Assembly (NCBI RefSeq): GCF_001429545.1
Contig: NZ_LMSP01000021.1
Coordinates: 1 to 62,358, forward strand
From: Paenibacillus sp. Soil787
Lineage (GTDB): Bacteria > Bacillota > Bacilli > Paenibacillales > NBRC-103111
DNA: 62,358 nucleotides
Direction: 5' to 3'
Positions 41,128 through 49,967 of this stretch are shown piece after piece. The translations under genes and the position numbers were made by a program. The notes below the pieces were generated by a model. That model did no database searches, was not told the DNA's origin, and worked only from the letters and a program-made list of their open reading frames with translations. The first letter of the stretch is position 1; each line of letters starts with the position of its first letter.

Positions 41128-41661
41128 TTATAGCTTTTCCACTTGGTCGAAATCGAGCTCAAGCGGGGTTTCTCTACCAAACATGTTGACATGTACCTTA
41201 AGTTTGCCCTTGTCAGCAACAATTTCTTCAACAGAGCCGACAAAGTTTGCGAAAGGTCCCACCTTGACGCGTACGGTTTCTTTGAGTTCGAAGTCGATTT
41301 TCTCCTTCGGCTCTTCCATACCCATATGCTTCAGGATAGATTCAACTTCCTCAGGTAATAATGCAGTCGGTTTAGAGCCGGATCCCGTAGAACCTACGAA
41401 TCCAGTTACTCCTGGCGTATTACGTACGACATACCAAGAGTCATCCGTTTGAATCATTTCTACGAGGACATAACCTGGATAAACTTTACGCATGACGACT
41501 TTTTTCTTGCCGTCTTTGTTTACCAGTTCTTCTTCCATAGGCACAAGGACACGGAAGATCTTGTCCGTCATTTCCATAGATTCAACACGTTTCTCTAGGT
41601 TGGCTTTCACTTTGTTCTCATACCCTGAATAGGTATGTACGACGTACCATCTTTTTTCCAT
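41128..41661 (-). CDS. nusG: transcription termination/antitermination factor NusG
   Basis: NusG binds the RNA polymerase clamp, affects pausing and couples to Rho or the ribosome. The 177-residue product starts MEKRWYVVHTYSGYENKVKANLEKR and ends with a KOW domain, VRVKVGPFANFVGSVEEIVADKGKLKVHVNMFGRETPLELDFDQVEKL. The ATG at 41661 is about 9 bases after AGGTG; the GTG four codons upstream overlaps that site. It follows secE. Confidence 0.97.
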   Translation of the reverse strand: MEKRWYVVHTYSGYENKVKANLEKRVESMEMTDKIFRVLVPMEEELVNKDGKKKVVMRKVYPGYVLVEMIQTDDSWYVVRNTPGVTGFVGSTGSGSKPTALLPEEVESILKHMGMEEPKEKIDFELKETVRVKVGPFANFVGSVEEIVADKGKLKVHVNMFGRETPLELDFDQVEKL

Positions 41662-41685
41662 GAATAAATTCACCTATAGTCCTGT

Positions 41686-41898
41686 TTATTTAAAAACAAG
41701 GCGCAGCAACTCAGAAATTCCTAGATCCAGCACAAAAAAATAGATGGCAACAAAAGTTACAGTACCAATAACGACAAGCGTATAGGTAGTCATCTCTTTG
41801 CGACTTGGCCACTTGACCTTTTTGAGTTCTGACCAACTGTCGGTGAAGAAGGAAAAAGTGGATCCGAAGCTTTGTCTCATTCTAGCCAAGAACGCCAC
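41686..41898 (-). CDS. secE: preprotein translocase subunit SecE
   Basis: The 70-residue product has the amphipathic segment SWSELKKVKWPSRKEM, the family signature, followed by one membrane helix (about 40-62). It clamps SecY in the membrane. The start is a GTG at 41898, 6 bases after GGAGGTG; an internal ATG six codons later has no such site. It lies between rpmG and nusG. Confidence 0.94.
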   Translation of the reverse strand: MAFLARMRQSFGSTFSFFTDSWSELKKVKWPSRKEMTTYTLVVIGTVTFVAIYFFVLDLGISELLRLVFK

Positions 41899-41917
41899 AA
41901 ACTACACCTCCAAAGAA

Positions 41918-42067
41918 CTACCTAGTCTCGCGATGAGCAGTATGTTCATTGCAAAATTTGCAATATTTCTTCAACTCAATACGGTCGGGATTGTTGCGCT
42001 TATTTTTAGTGGATGCATAGTTTCTTTGTTTGCAATTTGTGCACGCTAATGTGATGATGACCCGCAT
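41918..42067 (-). CDS. rpmG: 50S ribosomal protein L33
   Basis: A 49-residue reading frame, [20 protein letters not shown]...[22 protein letters not shown], has two zinc-binding CxxC pairs (9/12 and 36/39), so it is the zinc form of L33. AGGAGGTGTACATC precedes the ATG at 42067. It lies between sigH and secE, as in other Bacillales, and is the first gene after the sigH terminator. Confidence 0.95.
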   Translation of the reverse strand: MRVIITLACTNCKQRNYASTKNKRNNPDRIELKKYCKFCNEHTAHRETR

Positions 42068-42100
42068 GATGTACACCTCCTACAGACACTTTCTAATTAA

Positions 42101-42142
42101 AGCCCTTCTAAGCGCGTCAAAAAGAAAGCGACTTTTAGGGCT
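42101..42142 (-). promoter_or_regulatory. long hairpin in the rpmG leader
   Basis: AGCCCT / AGGGCT close a longer imperfect stem with inner AAG-CGC / GCG-CTT pairing. It lies between the candidate promoter and rpmG. It could be a ribosomal-protein leader or a small repeat; no T run follows. Confidence 0.4.
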
Positions 42143-42151
42143 ACCTGAAAT

Positions 42152-42181
42152 ACTTTATCACAACCCGTAATAGGGTGTCAA
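42152..42181 (-). promoter_or_regulatory. rpmG-secE-nusG promoter
   Basis: On the minus strand, consensus -35 TTGACA (42176-42181) and -10 TAAAGT (42152-42157) are 18 bases apart. It lies downstream of the sigH terminator and upstream of rpmG. Confidence 0.6.
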
Positions 42182-42250
42182 GGCAGAAGTCTCATAAATG
42201 CGAGAGTATCATCAGTATAGACTCTCTTGACAATTGTTAAACGTCCCCGA

Positions 42251-42286
42251 AAAGAAAAACACCCGCACAGCTTAAGCGGCGCGGGT
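42251..42286 (-). terminator. terminator after sigH
   Basis: Minus-strand GC-rich stem ACCCGC...GC / GC...GCGGGT with a TTAA loop, followed by GTTTTTCTTTT. It separates sigH from rpmG-secE-nusG. Confidence 0.85.
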
Positions 42287-42291
42287 ACTTC

Positions 42292-42936
42292 CTACAAATC
42301 TCGGACTTCTAGATAACGTTCAAGTTTCCGTTTAACACGTTGAAGAGCATTATCAATAGACTTCACATGACGATCGAGATCAACGGCAATTTCTTGATAC
42401 GATCTGCCATCGAGATAGAGCATCAGTACCCTGCGCTCTAGGTCACTTAAAATCTCTCCCATTTTATCTTCAAGGCCCGTAAACTCTTCTTGATTGATTA
42501 CAAGCTCCTCAGGATCAGTAACCCGGGAACCGCTAATAACGTCAAGCAACGTACGATCAGAATCTTCATCATAGATAGGCTTGTCCAGTGACACGTAGGA
42601 ATTAAGAGGAATGTGCTTCTGACGCGTTGCTGTTTTGATCGCCGTGATGATCTGTCGCGTGATGCACAGTTCAGCAAAGGCTTTGAATGAAGCAAGCTTG
42701 TCTCCTCGGAAGTCGCGAATAGATTTATATAAACCTATCATACCTTCCTGCACAATATCTTCTCGGTCTGCACCTATCAAAAAATAAGAACGTGCTTTGG
42801 CACGTACGAAATTCTTATATTTATTGATAAGGTATTCCAACGCTTCGCTACTGCCTTCACGGACTGCTTCGACGATGTCTTCATCTGGCTTGAGGTCATA
42901 ATCATACATTCTCAGTTCTTTGAGGTCGACACTCAC
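42292..42936 (-). CDS. sigH: RNA polymerase sigma-H factor
   Basis: SigH directs transcription at the onset of sporulation. The 214-residue product contains region 2 (KYKNFVRAKARSYFLIGADREDIVQEGMIGLYKSIRDF), a region 2.4 with CITRQIITAIKTATRQKHIPLN, and region 4 with YQEIAVDLDRHVKSIDNALQRVKRKLERYL. Several start codons overlap: TTG, TTG and GTG follow GGAGG at 2, 5 and 8 bases; I prefer the GTG at 42936, giving (M)SVDLKELRMYDYD. A separate promoter precedes it. Confidence 0.93.
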   Translation of the reverse strand: MSVDLKELRMYDYDLKPDEDIVEAVREGSSEALEYLINKYKNFVRAKARSYFLIGADREDIVQEGMIGLYKSIRDFRGDKLASFKAFAELCITRQIITAIKTATRQKHIPLNSYVSLDKPIYDEDSDRTLLDVISGSRVTDPEELVINQEEFTGLEDKMGEILSDLERRVLMLYLDGRSYQEIAVDLDRHVKSIDNALQRVKRKLERYLEVRDL

Positions 42937-42992
42937 CAACAATCCCTCCGGCCTGCAGGACTACCCAGATTCACTATAAAAGTTTAGGTTAA

Positions 42993-43022
42993 GTATACAT
43001 GAAGAAAACTCACACCGTCAAC
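42993..43022 (-). promoter_or_regulatory. sigH promoter
   Basis: On the minus strand, -35 TTGACG (43017-43022) and -10 TATACT (42993-42998) are 18 bases apart, about 57 bases before the sigH start. In B. subtilis sigH is transcribed by SigA and repressed by AbrB; no AbrB site can be recognised by eye. Confidence 0.65.
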
Positions 43023-43055
43023 GGGGAACCGCACCATTTCTAGCATTTGGAGTAT

Positions 43056-43568
43056 TCACTCTCCTCTTCGCCACCGCTCGAATTGCTCTTTGAGCTCATG
43101 GCTCAGTTTACCTTCGAACGGATTACGCTTGGATGAAGTTTCAGGATGAATACGTTCTCGCACTTCTTTGCGATTCTGTTTGATTTTGACTAGCAGTTCA
43201 CCAGCGGGCATCCGAAGAGCTCCTTTACCGAAAATGACATGCTGCTCAATCATATCCGAGGTGGCTACGTAGATCTGCTTACGCCTTCCCATCAGATTCG
43301 TGACTAGGCGTTCGATCCGTTCATCTGCCGTTTCCTTCTCTTTGGTATAGAGTACTGTAAGCTTGCTCTGCACATATTTCTTACCAAGTCCAGGTACCAT
43401 ATAGGCATCAAAAACAAGGTATACCTTCATACCCGAGTAGGATTGATACTCCGCCAGCATATGGATTAACTGATCGCGAGCGCCCCCCAGATCCGTATCC
43501 TTCAGCTTGCTTAGCTCCGGCCAAGCGCCAATAATATTGTAGCCATCAACAATCAGAAACTGTTCCAT
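43056..43568 (-). CDS. rae1: NYN-domain ribosome-associated endoribonuclease Rae1 (YacP)
   Basis: Rae1 cleaves mRNA in the ribosomal A site in B. subtilis. The 170-residue product starts FLIVDGYNIIGAWPEL, with the catalytic Asp typical of PIN-like NYN domains, and shows VYLVFDAYMVPG and the later acidic YVATSDMIEQ. A basic C-terminal tail (about 140-170) includes HPETSSKRNPFEG. It begins 5 bases after rlmB ends and has a weak ribosome binding site, so it is probably translated by coupling. Confidence 0.85.
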   Translation of the reverse strand: MEQFLIVDGYNIIGAWPELSKLKDTDLGGARDQLIHMLAEYQSYSGMKVYLVFDAYMVPGLGKKYVQSKLTVLYTKEKETADERIERLVTNLMGRRKQIYVATSDMIEQHVIFGKGALRMPAGELLVKIKQNRKEVRERIHPETSSKRNPFEGKLSHELKEQFERWRRGE

Positions 43569-43573
43569 TTCAT

Positions 43574-44314
43574 TTAACTCTTATTACGCTGTCTAACCAC
43601 TTCATACATCAATACACCCGCGGCAACGGACGCATTCAAAGAATTCACATGTCCCGTCATCGGAAGCTTAACTAAGAAGTCACATTTCTCTTTAATTAAT
43701 CGACCAACACCTTTACCTTCATTGCCAATAACTAGTGCAATTGGAATACTAAAGTTGGCTTTATACACGTCTTGAGCAGCGGATACATCCGTTCCAGCAA
43801 CCCAAACTCCCTGTTCTTTCAATTTCTCAATCGTCTGCGCAATATTCGTCACACGTGCAACGGGAACATATTCAACAGCCCCAGCTGAAGTCTTGGAAAC
43901 TGTAGCCGTAAGTCCGACGGAACGCCGTTTGGGAATAATGACGCCATGGACACCAGTACAGTCTGCTGTTCGCAGGATCGAACCGAGATTATGCGGATCC
44001 TCGATCTCATCAAGAATCAGGATAAAAGGTTCTTGCCCGAGCTCTTTAGCCTTGTCTAAAATATCTTCTACTTCTACATACTCATAGGCAGCAACTTGCG
44101 CTACAACCCCTTGATGTTGAAGTCCTTCTGCCATTTGGTCCAGCTTACGCTTGTCCGTAAACTGAACGATAATGCCTACATTTTTGGCTTCCGCTACAAT
44201 AGGACCTGCGAATTGCTTCTGAGCACTCTCTGCGATCCATATTTTGTTAATCGTACGACCTGCACGAAGCGCCTCCAGAACGGAGTGCTTCCCGCCGATA
44301 TATTCTTCATCCAT
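43574..44314 (-). CDS. rlmB: 23S rRNA (guanosine-2'-O)-methyltransferase RlmB-like
   Basis: This SPOUT-family (TrmH-like) enzyme probably 2'-O-methylates G2251 (E. coli numbering) of 23S rRNA. The 246-residue product has an N-terminal L30e-like substrate-binding domain starting EEYIGGKHSVLEAL, then motif 1 LDEIEDPHNLGSILRTAD, motif 2 IALVIGNEGKGVGRL and motif 3 LPMTGHVNSLNASVAAGVLMYE, which form the SAM-binding knot. It lies between mrnC and rae1, as in B. subtilis (yacO). Confidence 0.9.
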   Translation of the reverse strand: MDEEYIGGKHSVLEALRAGRTINKIWIAESAQKQFAGPIVAEAKNVGIIVQFTDKRKLDQMAEGLQHQGVVAQVAAYEYVEVEDILDKAKELGQEPFILILDEIEDPHNLGSILRTADCTGVHGVIIPKRRSVGLTATVSKTSAGAVEYVPVARVTNIAQTIEKLKEQGVWVAGTDVSAAQDVYKANFSIPIALVIGNEGKGVGRLIKEKCDFLVKLPMTGHVNSLNASVAAGVLMYEVVRQRNKS

Positions 44315-44363
44315 TCCTGTTCCTCCTAAAAGTTTTGAACAATACGATCACCGTTAGCTTAAG

Positions 44364-44795
44364 CTACTTATTCTGCTTGTAAGCAATCGCAAAGTCTAAT
44401 ATTTCCTTCAATCTCTCAAAAGATTGTTTATAGTACAAATATCCGATTAAGCACTCAAACGCGGTGCTGTGCCGGTATTCCAGCACCTCCGCGTTTTTGG
44501 CTGTAGTTCCTGATTTGGCATTGCGTCCCCTCTTGACCATGTCTACTTCTTCTTCCGATAGCATCGGCATCAAAGCCTCCAATAATTTGGATTGCGCTTT
44601 GGCTGAGACGTATCCCGTCGATGCTTTGTGCAAATGATTCGGCCGATGGTTAGCTCCAGAAATGACATATTGCCTGATGTACACTTCATACACAGCATCC
44701 CCTATATAAGCCAAAACAAGCGGATTCAGTAAATGAGGACTTTTGGATGGCGGGAAAATAAAAAGGTTCGCAGCATCATGGATGGACTCACTCAT
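44364..44795 (-). CDS. mrnC: Mini-ribonuclease 3
   Basis: MrnC matures 23S rRNA termini. The 143-residue product is a lone RNase III catalytic domain without a dsRNA-binding domain: NPLVLAYIGDAVYEVYIRQYVI holds the key acidic residues, and KRGRNAKSGTTAKNAEVLEYRHSTAFECLIGYLY the second set. Its ATG overlaps the cysS stop (ATGA), indicating translational coupling in the cysE-cysS-mrnC-rlmB-rae1 operon. Confidence 0.9.
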   Translation of the reverse strand: MSESIHDAANLFIFPPSKSPHLLNPLVLAYIGDAVYEVYIRQYVISGANHRPNHLHKASTGYVSAKAQSKLLEALMPMLSEEEVDMVKRGRNAKSGTTAKNAEVLEYRHSTAFECLIGYLYYKQSFERLKEILDFAIAYKQNK

Positions 44796-46192
44796 TTACG
44801 GCGCCAGCGTATTCCCTGCGGTGTATCCTCAAGGAATATCCCTTTCTCTGTGAGCAGGTCACGAATTTCATCCGCGCGGGCCCAGTTCTTCGACTTACGC
44901 GATTCCGTCCGTTCGATAATCAACTGCTCAATCTCTTCATCCAACAGCTCATCCGTTTGCTGAGAAAGAATCCCTAAAGTTTGATCGAACGCTTGCAGCT
45001 GATCCAAGAAAAGCTGCAGCGCAGCCGTATTTACCCGCTCCTGTTGAAGGTACAGGTTCGCTTCGGCAACAAGGTCGAATACAGCCGTTATAGCATCCGG
45101 AGTATTGAAATCGTCGTTCATCTTATCATCAAACTGGCTCGCAATAGCAGCCAAGCGATCTGTTAATGCTGATTCTATTTCACTAGTCGCTGAAGCAGTA
45201 GTAAGTCGATGCTTCAGGTTGTCATAAGCATTTTGGATACGATCTAACGCATTAGAAGCTTGTTTCAAGCTCTCATCGCTGAAATTCAGCGGATTGCGAT
45301 AGTGCGCGGACAACATGAAGAAACGGAATACTTGCGGCTTGATTTGTTTAACAAGATCACGAATAAGAATCCCGTTGCCAAGTGACTTGGACATCTTCTC
45401 ATTGTCAATGTTAAGGAAGGCATTGTGCAGCCAATAATTAGCCATCGGATGACCCGTTACAGCTTCCGTCTGAGCGATTTCACACTCGTGATGCGGGAAG
45501 GTCAAATCTTGTCCGCCACCATGTATATCAATCGTTTCACCCAAATATTTACGCACCATGGCAGAGCATTCGATATGCCAACCAGGACGGCCTTGGCCCC
45601 ATGGACTATCCCAATAAATCTCTCCCGGTTTAGCCGCTTTCCACAGCACAAAATCCTGAGGACTCTCTTTGCGATCGTCTACTTCAATACGGATGCCGTA
45701 TTGGAGCTCTTCCAGATTTTGATTGGATAACTTGCCATACTCCGCAAATTTGCTTGTTCGGTAATAAACGTCACCGCGGGCTTCGTACGCAAAATCTTTC
45801 TCAACGAGAGCAGCAATGAAATCGATGATCTCCTGGATGTTCTCCGTCACACGCGGATTCAAGGTAGCATCGTGAACGCCAAGTGTTTTGACGTCGTCCA
45901 AAAAGGCTTGAATGAATGTTTCTGCCAGCTCTGGAACGGTAACAGCCAGTTCCTCGGCTTTACGAATCATTTTATCATCCACATCGGTAAAGTTCGTTAT
46001 ATAAGTCACTTCATATTTCTGAGACTCCAAATAGCGACGTACAACATCGAAGAAAATGACCGGTCTGCCGTTACCAATATGAATATAGTTATACACAGTA
46101 GGCCCGCAAACGTACATCTTCACTTTGCCAGGTTCAATAGGAACGAATTCTTCTTTTTTTCGCGTTAGCGTATTATACACTCGAAGTGTCAT
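44792..46192 (-). CDS. cysS: cysteinyl-tRNA synthetase
   Basis: The class I synthetase charges tRNA-Cys. From the ATG at 46192 the product is 466 residues, the usual length: [20 protein letters not shown], then the HIGH-type motif [11 protein letters not shown], zinc ligands Cys in [13 protein letters not shown] and the HHECE motif, and KMSKS in EKMSKSLGN. The start overlaps the end of cysE by 20 bases with only a weak ribosome binding site. A start 13 codons upstream is possible but gives no family similarity. It belongs to the T-box-controlled cysteine operon. Confidence 0.94.
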   Translation of the reverse strand: MTLRVYNTLTRKKEEFVPIEPGKVKMYVCGPTVYNYIHIGNGRPVIFFDVVRRYLESQKYEVTYITNFTDVDDKMIRKAEELAVTVPELAETFIQAFLDDVKTLGVHDATLNPRVTENIQEIIDFIAALVEKDFAYEARGDVYYRTSKFAEYGKLSNQNLEELQYGIRIEVDDRKESPQDFVLWKAAKPGEIYWDSPWGQGRPGWHIECSAMVRKYLGETIDIHGGGQDLTFPHHECEIAQTEAVTGHPMANYWLHNAFLNIDNEKMSKSLGNGILIRDLVKQIKPQVFRFFMLSAHYRNPLNFSDESLKQASNALDRIQNAYDNLKHRLTTASATSEIESALTDRLAAIASQFDDKMNDDFNTPDAITAVFDLVAEANLYLQQERVNTAALQLFLDQLQAFDQTLGILSQQTDELLDEEIEQLIIERTESRKSKNWARADEIRDLLTEKGIFLEDTPQGIRWRRK

Positions 46193-46844
46193 GTTCTCTC
46201 GTTTCTCCATTCTTAAGGCGTTCTTGTTCAAGTTGCTGTTTTAAATCGTTAATCTGATTCTGTAATTCCTGAAATATATCCACAATGGGATCAGGTAAGT
46301 TCCCATGGTCCAAACGATTCACACGAACTCCGTCCCGCTTCACAAGTTTAGCAGGGATCGTGACGACGGTGCTATTTGAAGGAACTTCCTGAATGACTAC
46401 CGCATTAGAACCAATACGTGAATTTTCGCCTACAAGGAAAGAACCGAGAATTTTGGCACCAGAGCCAATAACTACATTATTGCCAATAGTTGGATGTCTC
46501 TTACCTTTTTCTTTCCCCGTCCCCCCTAAGGTTACGCCTTGGTATAGGATGACATCGTCACCGATCTCACAGGTTTCCCCGATAACAACACCCATGCCAT
46601 GATCAATAAACAGTCTTTTGCCTATTGTTGCACCCGGATGAATCTCAATTCCTGTCATGAACCGGCTCCACTGCGAAACAATACGAGCGATCGTATACAT
46701 CCCCCGTTTATAAAACCAATGGCCGATTCGATGGGACCAAATCGCATGAAGCCCAGAATACGTAAACACAACCTCAAACCAACTGCGTGCAGCCGGGTCG
46801 TTATCGAATACGGCGGATATATCAGATTTGATCGTTGCCCACAT
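46173..46844 (-). CDS. cysE: serine O-acetyltransferase
   Basis: CysE makes O-acetylserine, the carbon precursor of cysteine. The 223-residue product begins [25 protein letters not shown], with the N-terminal helical domain and a left-handed beta-helix of hexapeptide repeats. It shows the active-site segments [30 protein letters not shown] and [18 protein letters not shown]. The C-terminal tail is long and Gln/Glu rich. AAGGTGAGAAC precedes the ATG at 46844. It is the first gene after the cysteine T-box. Confidence 0.94.
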   Translation of the reverse strand: MWATIKSDISAVFDNDPAARSWFEVVFTYSGLHAIWSHRIGHWFYKRGMYTIARIVSQWSRFMTGIEIHPGATIGKRLFIDHGMGVVIGETCEIGDDVILYQGVTLGGTGKEKGKRHPTIGNNVVIGSGAKILGSFLVGENSRIGSNAVVIQEVPSNSTVVTIPAKLVKRDGVRVNRLDHGNLPDPIVDIFQELQNQINDLKQQLEQERLKNGETREHDTSSV

Positions 46845-46895
46845 GTTCTCACCTTCTTCGTAGTAATCATACAAGGATTCTTCTAAAACAAAAAA

Positions 46896-47160
46896 GCCCC
46901 TGCAGCCATATGGCTGCAGAGGCGTATTATCGCGGTTCCACTCTGCTTGGTGACTCGGAAGTCTCCCAACTTAGGTTCCCGTAACGTGGGTATTCCGGCT
47001 GCGCCTACCCTACTCTTACGAGGTTTCGGCGCGGCAGCTCCCAGGTGCATTTCCGATTACAGGAATTGGATAACTCACAGCCAAAGCCTCGCGGCTTTGA
47101 TTATCCTCTCTGATAAATCCCTAGTTAAACGTACTCTCCTGATCATTGCATTCGATATTG
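46896..47160 (-). promoter_or_regulatory. T-box riboswitch, tRNA-Cys responsive
   Basis: On the minus strand the T-box core AGAGTGGAACCGCG (TGGAACCGCG at 46931-46940) precedes a terminator stem GCCTCTGCAGCCA / TGGCTGCAGGGGC (46896-46923) with a T run. A stem I region lies upstream, and an AATGCACC bulge candidate gives the specifier TGC, a Cys codon, at about 47047-47049. Uncharged tRNA-Cys would allow read-through into cysE-cysS. The specifier assignment is by eye. Confidence 0.88.
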
Positions 47161-47165
47161 AACTA

Positions 47166-47194
47166 AGTATAGCGAAAAGAAACCCGCATTACAA
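47166..47194 (-). promoter_or_regulatory. promoter of the cysE-cysS T-box transcript
   Basis: On the minus strand, -35 TTGTAA (47189-47194) and -10 TATACT (47166-47171) are 17 bases apart. The -35 overlaps the stop codon of gltX, so the T-box unit is distinct from, but abuts, gltX. Confidence 0.65.
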
Positions 47195-48643
47195 TAAGTT
47201 CCTTAGACGTGAGGCGACTTTTTCTTTGCCAAGTAAGTAAAGAGATACATTTAAGTCCGGTCCGTGTACTTGACCTGTTAGTGCAGAACGAATCGACATG
47301 AACAATTGTTTCCCTTTGAAGCCCGTATCCTTCTGCACTTGCTTCAGCAAAGCAGGAATAGCCTCTACGGTGAAAGCTTCAGCTTGCTCAACTTGCGTGA
47401 GGAAGCTAGCTAACACAACAGGCACATGCTCCTCTTTCAAAACAGCAGCTGCTTCCTCGTCAATAACCAGCTCTTCTTTGAAGAAGATGCTAGATAGCTC
47501 AACGATCTCAGCCGCGAAACGCATTCTCTCCTGATTGAGGCCTACGAGAGCCGTTACCCACTCATGACGAGCTGCATCCAAATCACCTTGGATGTACCCA
47601 GCCTTTTGCAGATGAGGCACGCATAATTCGACCACTCGGGAGAGCGGTGCCTTTTTCAAATAAGCATTGTTCATCCAATTCAATTTATCCATATCAAACA
47701 CAGCCGGACTCTTGGATACGCGATCCAGGTCAAACTGGGCAATTAGCTCTTCCTTCGTGAACATTTCTTCTTCGCCGCCAGGAGACCAACCGAGCAAGGC
47801 AATGAAGTTAACAACAGCTTCAGGCAGATAGCCTAGCTCTTTGTACTGTTCGATAAACTGAATGATGGATTCATCCCGTTTACTCATTTTTTTACGGTCT
47901 GGATTCAAAATAAGCGCCAAATGAGCAAAGACAGGCACAGGAAACCCAAGTGCTTCGTACATCAGAATTTGTCGTGGCGTATTAGACAGATGCTCCTCAC
48001 CGCGAATAACCAGATTGATTTTCATCATGTGATCGTCCACAATGACTGCAAAGTTATAAGTAGGAATCCCATCAGGGCGCGCGATAATAAAGTCGCCAAT
48101 CCCATTGGATTCAAATTCAACAAGCTCACGCACTTTGTCCTCAAAGCCGATAATCCGGCCTTCCGGAACACGGAAACGAGTCGAAGGAATACGTCCCTCA
48201 GCTCGATAAGCAGCAATCTGCTCCGCGCCCAAGTTACGGCATTTACCTGAATAACCGCCCATTTCGCCGCGTGCTTCTTGCTCTGCCCGCTCCTGCTCCA
48301 AATCGGCTTCCGAGCAATAGCAATGGTATGCATGTCCGCTCTGAACCAATTGATCGAGATATGTCTGATAAATATCCAGTCTCTCCATCTGACGATAAGG
48401 ACCGTATGGACCTCCGATATCTACGCTTTCGTCCCACTCTAAACCAAGCCATCTAAGACCGTTCAACTGATCTTCAATTCCGGACTCTTTGTGACGCGTT
48501 TGGTCCGTATCTTCAAAACGAACAACGAACGCACCGCCATGGCGACGCGCCAATAAATAATCAAACAGTGCTGTACGAGCACCGCCAATATGTAAATGTC
48601 CAGTCGGACTAGGTGCATAACGCACACGTAAAGGCTGATTCAT
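47189..48643 (-). CDS. gltX: glutamyl-tRNA synthetase
   Basis: The 484-residue class I synthetase shows the HIGH motif region [23 protein letters not shown] and [10 protein letters not shown], with the GluRS-typical [12 protein letters not shown] and Cys-rich [13 protein letters not shown] segment. In Firmicutes lacking GlnRS it is usually non-discriminating, charging tRNA-Gln with Glu for later amidation; that is inference here. It lies between ispF and the cysteine T-box. Confidence 0.95.
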   Translation of the reverse strand: MNQPLRVRYAPSPTGHLHIGGARTALFDYLLARRHGGAFVVRFEDTDQTRHKESGIEDQLNGLRWLGLEWDESVDIGGPYGPYRQMERLDIYQTYLDQLVQSGHAYHCYCSEADLEQERAEQEARGEMGGYSGKCRNLGAEQIAAYRAEGRIPSTRFRVPEGRIIGFEDKVRELVEFESNGIGDFIIARPDGIPTYNFAVIVDDHMMKINLVIRGEEHLSNTPRQILMYEALGFPVPVFAHLALILNPDRKKMSKRDESIIQFIEQYKELGYLPEAVVNFIALLGWSPGGEEEMFTKEELIAQFDLDRVSKSPAVFDMDKLNWMNNAYLKKAPLSRVVELCVPHLQKAGYIQGDLDAARHEWVTALVGLNQERMRFAAEIVELSSIFFKEELVIDEEAAAVLKEEHVPVVLASFLTQVEQAEAFTVEAIPALLKQVQKDTGFKGKQLFMSIRSALTGQVHGPDLNVSLYLLGKEKVASRLRNLL

Positions 48644-48673
48644 GAGTGTACCTCTTCTCCCCGATAATACCTG

Positions 48674-49159
48674 CTATTCTAGCACATCTCGAATTAAACA
48701 AACAACCGATTGCGCAGCAATGCCTTCGCCTCGCCCCGTGAAACCAAGCTGTTCCGTCGTCGTAGCCTTCACATTGACTTGATCTGGCTTAGCATCTAGC
48801 GCAGCGGCAATAATTTCTACCATCTGCGGGATGTACGGCGCCATTTTGGGCTTCTGTGCAATGATGGTAGAGTCCGTATTCCCAAGATGGTATCCCTTGT
48901 CCTTAGCCAGCCGCCAAACCTGTTTGAGCAGTATTAGACTATCCGCATCTTTGAACTCTGCAGCCGTATCCGGGAAATGCTTCCCGATATCGCCTAAGCC
49001 TAGCGCGCCCAAAATAGCATCGCTAATGGCGTGCAGCAGAACATCGGCATCAGAATGACCAAGCAGTCCTTTTTCATAAGGAATCGTCACGCCTCCAATA
49101 ATGCACTTACGGCCTTCCACCAACTGATGAACATCAAATCCTTGACCTACGCGAATCAT
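48674..49159 (-). CDS. ispF: 2-C-methyl-D-erythritol 2,4-cyclodiphosphate synthase
   Basis: IspF catalyses the fifth step of the MEP isoprenoid pathway. The 161-residue product starts [24 protein letters not shown], with metal ligands in DVH and in [23 protein letters not shown], and ends [23 protein letters not shown], all conserved. Its ATG overlaps the ispD stop (ATGA), indicating coupled translation. Confidence 0.96.
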   Translation of the reverse strand: MIRVGQGFDVHQLVEGRKCIIGGVTIPYEKGLLGHSDADVLLHAISDAILGALGLGDIGKHFPDTAAEFKDADSLILLKQVWRLAKDKGYHLGNTDSTIIAQKPKMAPYIPQMVEIIAAALDAKPDQVNVKATTTEQLGFTGRGEGIAAQSVVCLIRDVLE

Positions 49160-49860
49160 AGTTGTCCCTCTCCCCTTACGTTATGTAGTATCCATTCTGC
49201 CCATGGCAAATCTTCCGGTGTCGTAATCTTAATATTATAATAGTCCCCTTCGACCACATGCACCGTTGTTCCTATCCGTTCCACCAACATCGCATCGTCC
49301 GTCCCCATGAAATTATCCTGAAGAGCCCGTTCGTGCGCTTCCCGTAGTAGAGAAAGCCGAAAAGCTTGCGGCGTTTGGATCGCCCACAAGCTTCGTCTAT
49401 CAGGTGTAGATTGAATTCGCTTCTCGGTATCTACGATTTTGATCGTATCCTTAACAGGAACGGCCAGCACAGCTGCATCCTGTTCTTGCGCTTTCTCAAG
49501 ACAACCGAACACATGTTCTTTTTTCACGAAAGGCCTAACACCGTCATGAACGAGTACCCACGTTGTGTCCCTCTGTAGGGAGTCCAGACCCCGTCTAACG
49601 GAATCTTGACGTTCGGCGCCTCCTGCTAACACATGAGTGACCTTGGAAAGAGCGTAGTGCTGTACATAGCCTCTACAGCGATCTACATCCGTTCCGCCAA
49701 CAACGAGAATGATTTCATCCACTTCATGTATGTTTTGAAATAATTGCAAGGTATGTACCAGAATTGGCTTGTGTCCCAGTTGTAAGTATTGTTTACTTTC
49801 AGCCGTACCCATTCGCGAGCCCTTGCCCGCTGCCACGATGATAACTCCTAGCTTCCCCAT
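49156..49860 (-). CDS. ispD: 2-C-methyl-D-erythritol 4-phosphate cytidylyltransferase
   Basis: IspD makes CDP-methylerythritol in the MEP pathway. The 234-residue product begins [29 protein letters not shown], the nucleotidyltransferase signature, with later VHDGVRPFV and [13 protein letters not shown] chose the ATG at 49860, preceded by GGAGGACTT; an in-frame ATG 19 codons upstream runs into a hairpin repeat. It lies between yacL and ispF. Confidence 0.95.
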   Translation of the reverse strand: MGKLGVIIVAAGKGSRMGTAESKQYLQLGHKPILVHTLQLFQNIHEVDEIILVVGGTDVDRCRGYVQHYALSKVTHVLAGGAERQDSVRRGLDSLQRDTTWVLVHDGVRPFVKKEHVFGCLEKAQEQDAAVLAVPVKDTIKIVDTEKRIQSTPDRRSLWAIQTPQAFRLSLLREAHERALQDNFMGTDDAMLVERIGTTVHVVEGDYYNIKITTPEDLPWAEWILHNVRGEGQL

Positions 49861-49877
49861 AAGTCCTCCAACTAAGT

Positions 49878-49910
49878 GCTTTCTGAAAGAAAGCTTTCTT
49901 CGTAAGCATA
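49878..49910 (-). repeat. hairpin repeat, copy D (upstream of ispD)
   Basis: The minus strand reads TATGCTTACGAAGAAAG, then GCTTTCTTTCAGAAAGC. It matches copy A except that the stem pair is changed on both sides (GTTTTC/GAAAAC to GCTTTC/GAAAGC), so pairing is kept. The 14-base module shared with the ybxB region lies at 49915-49928. It ends just before the ispD ribosome binding site. Confidence 0.65.
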
Positions 49911-49967
49911 GACCCAAGGATAAACGACCTAGTAAGAGCTATGTTACATCTCCTTATCATACTGGTT

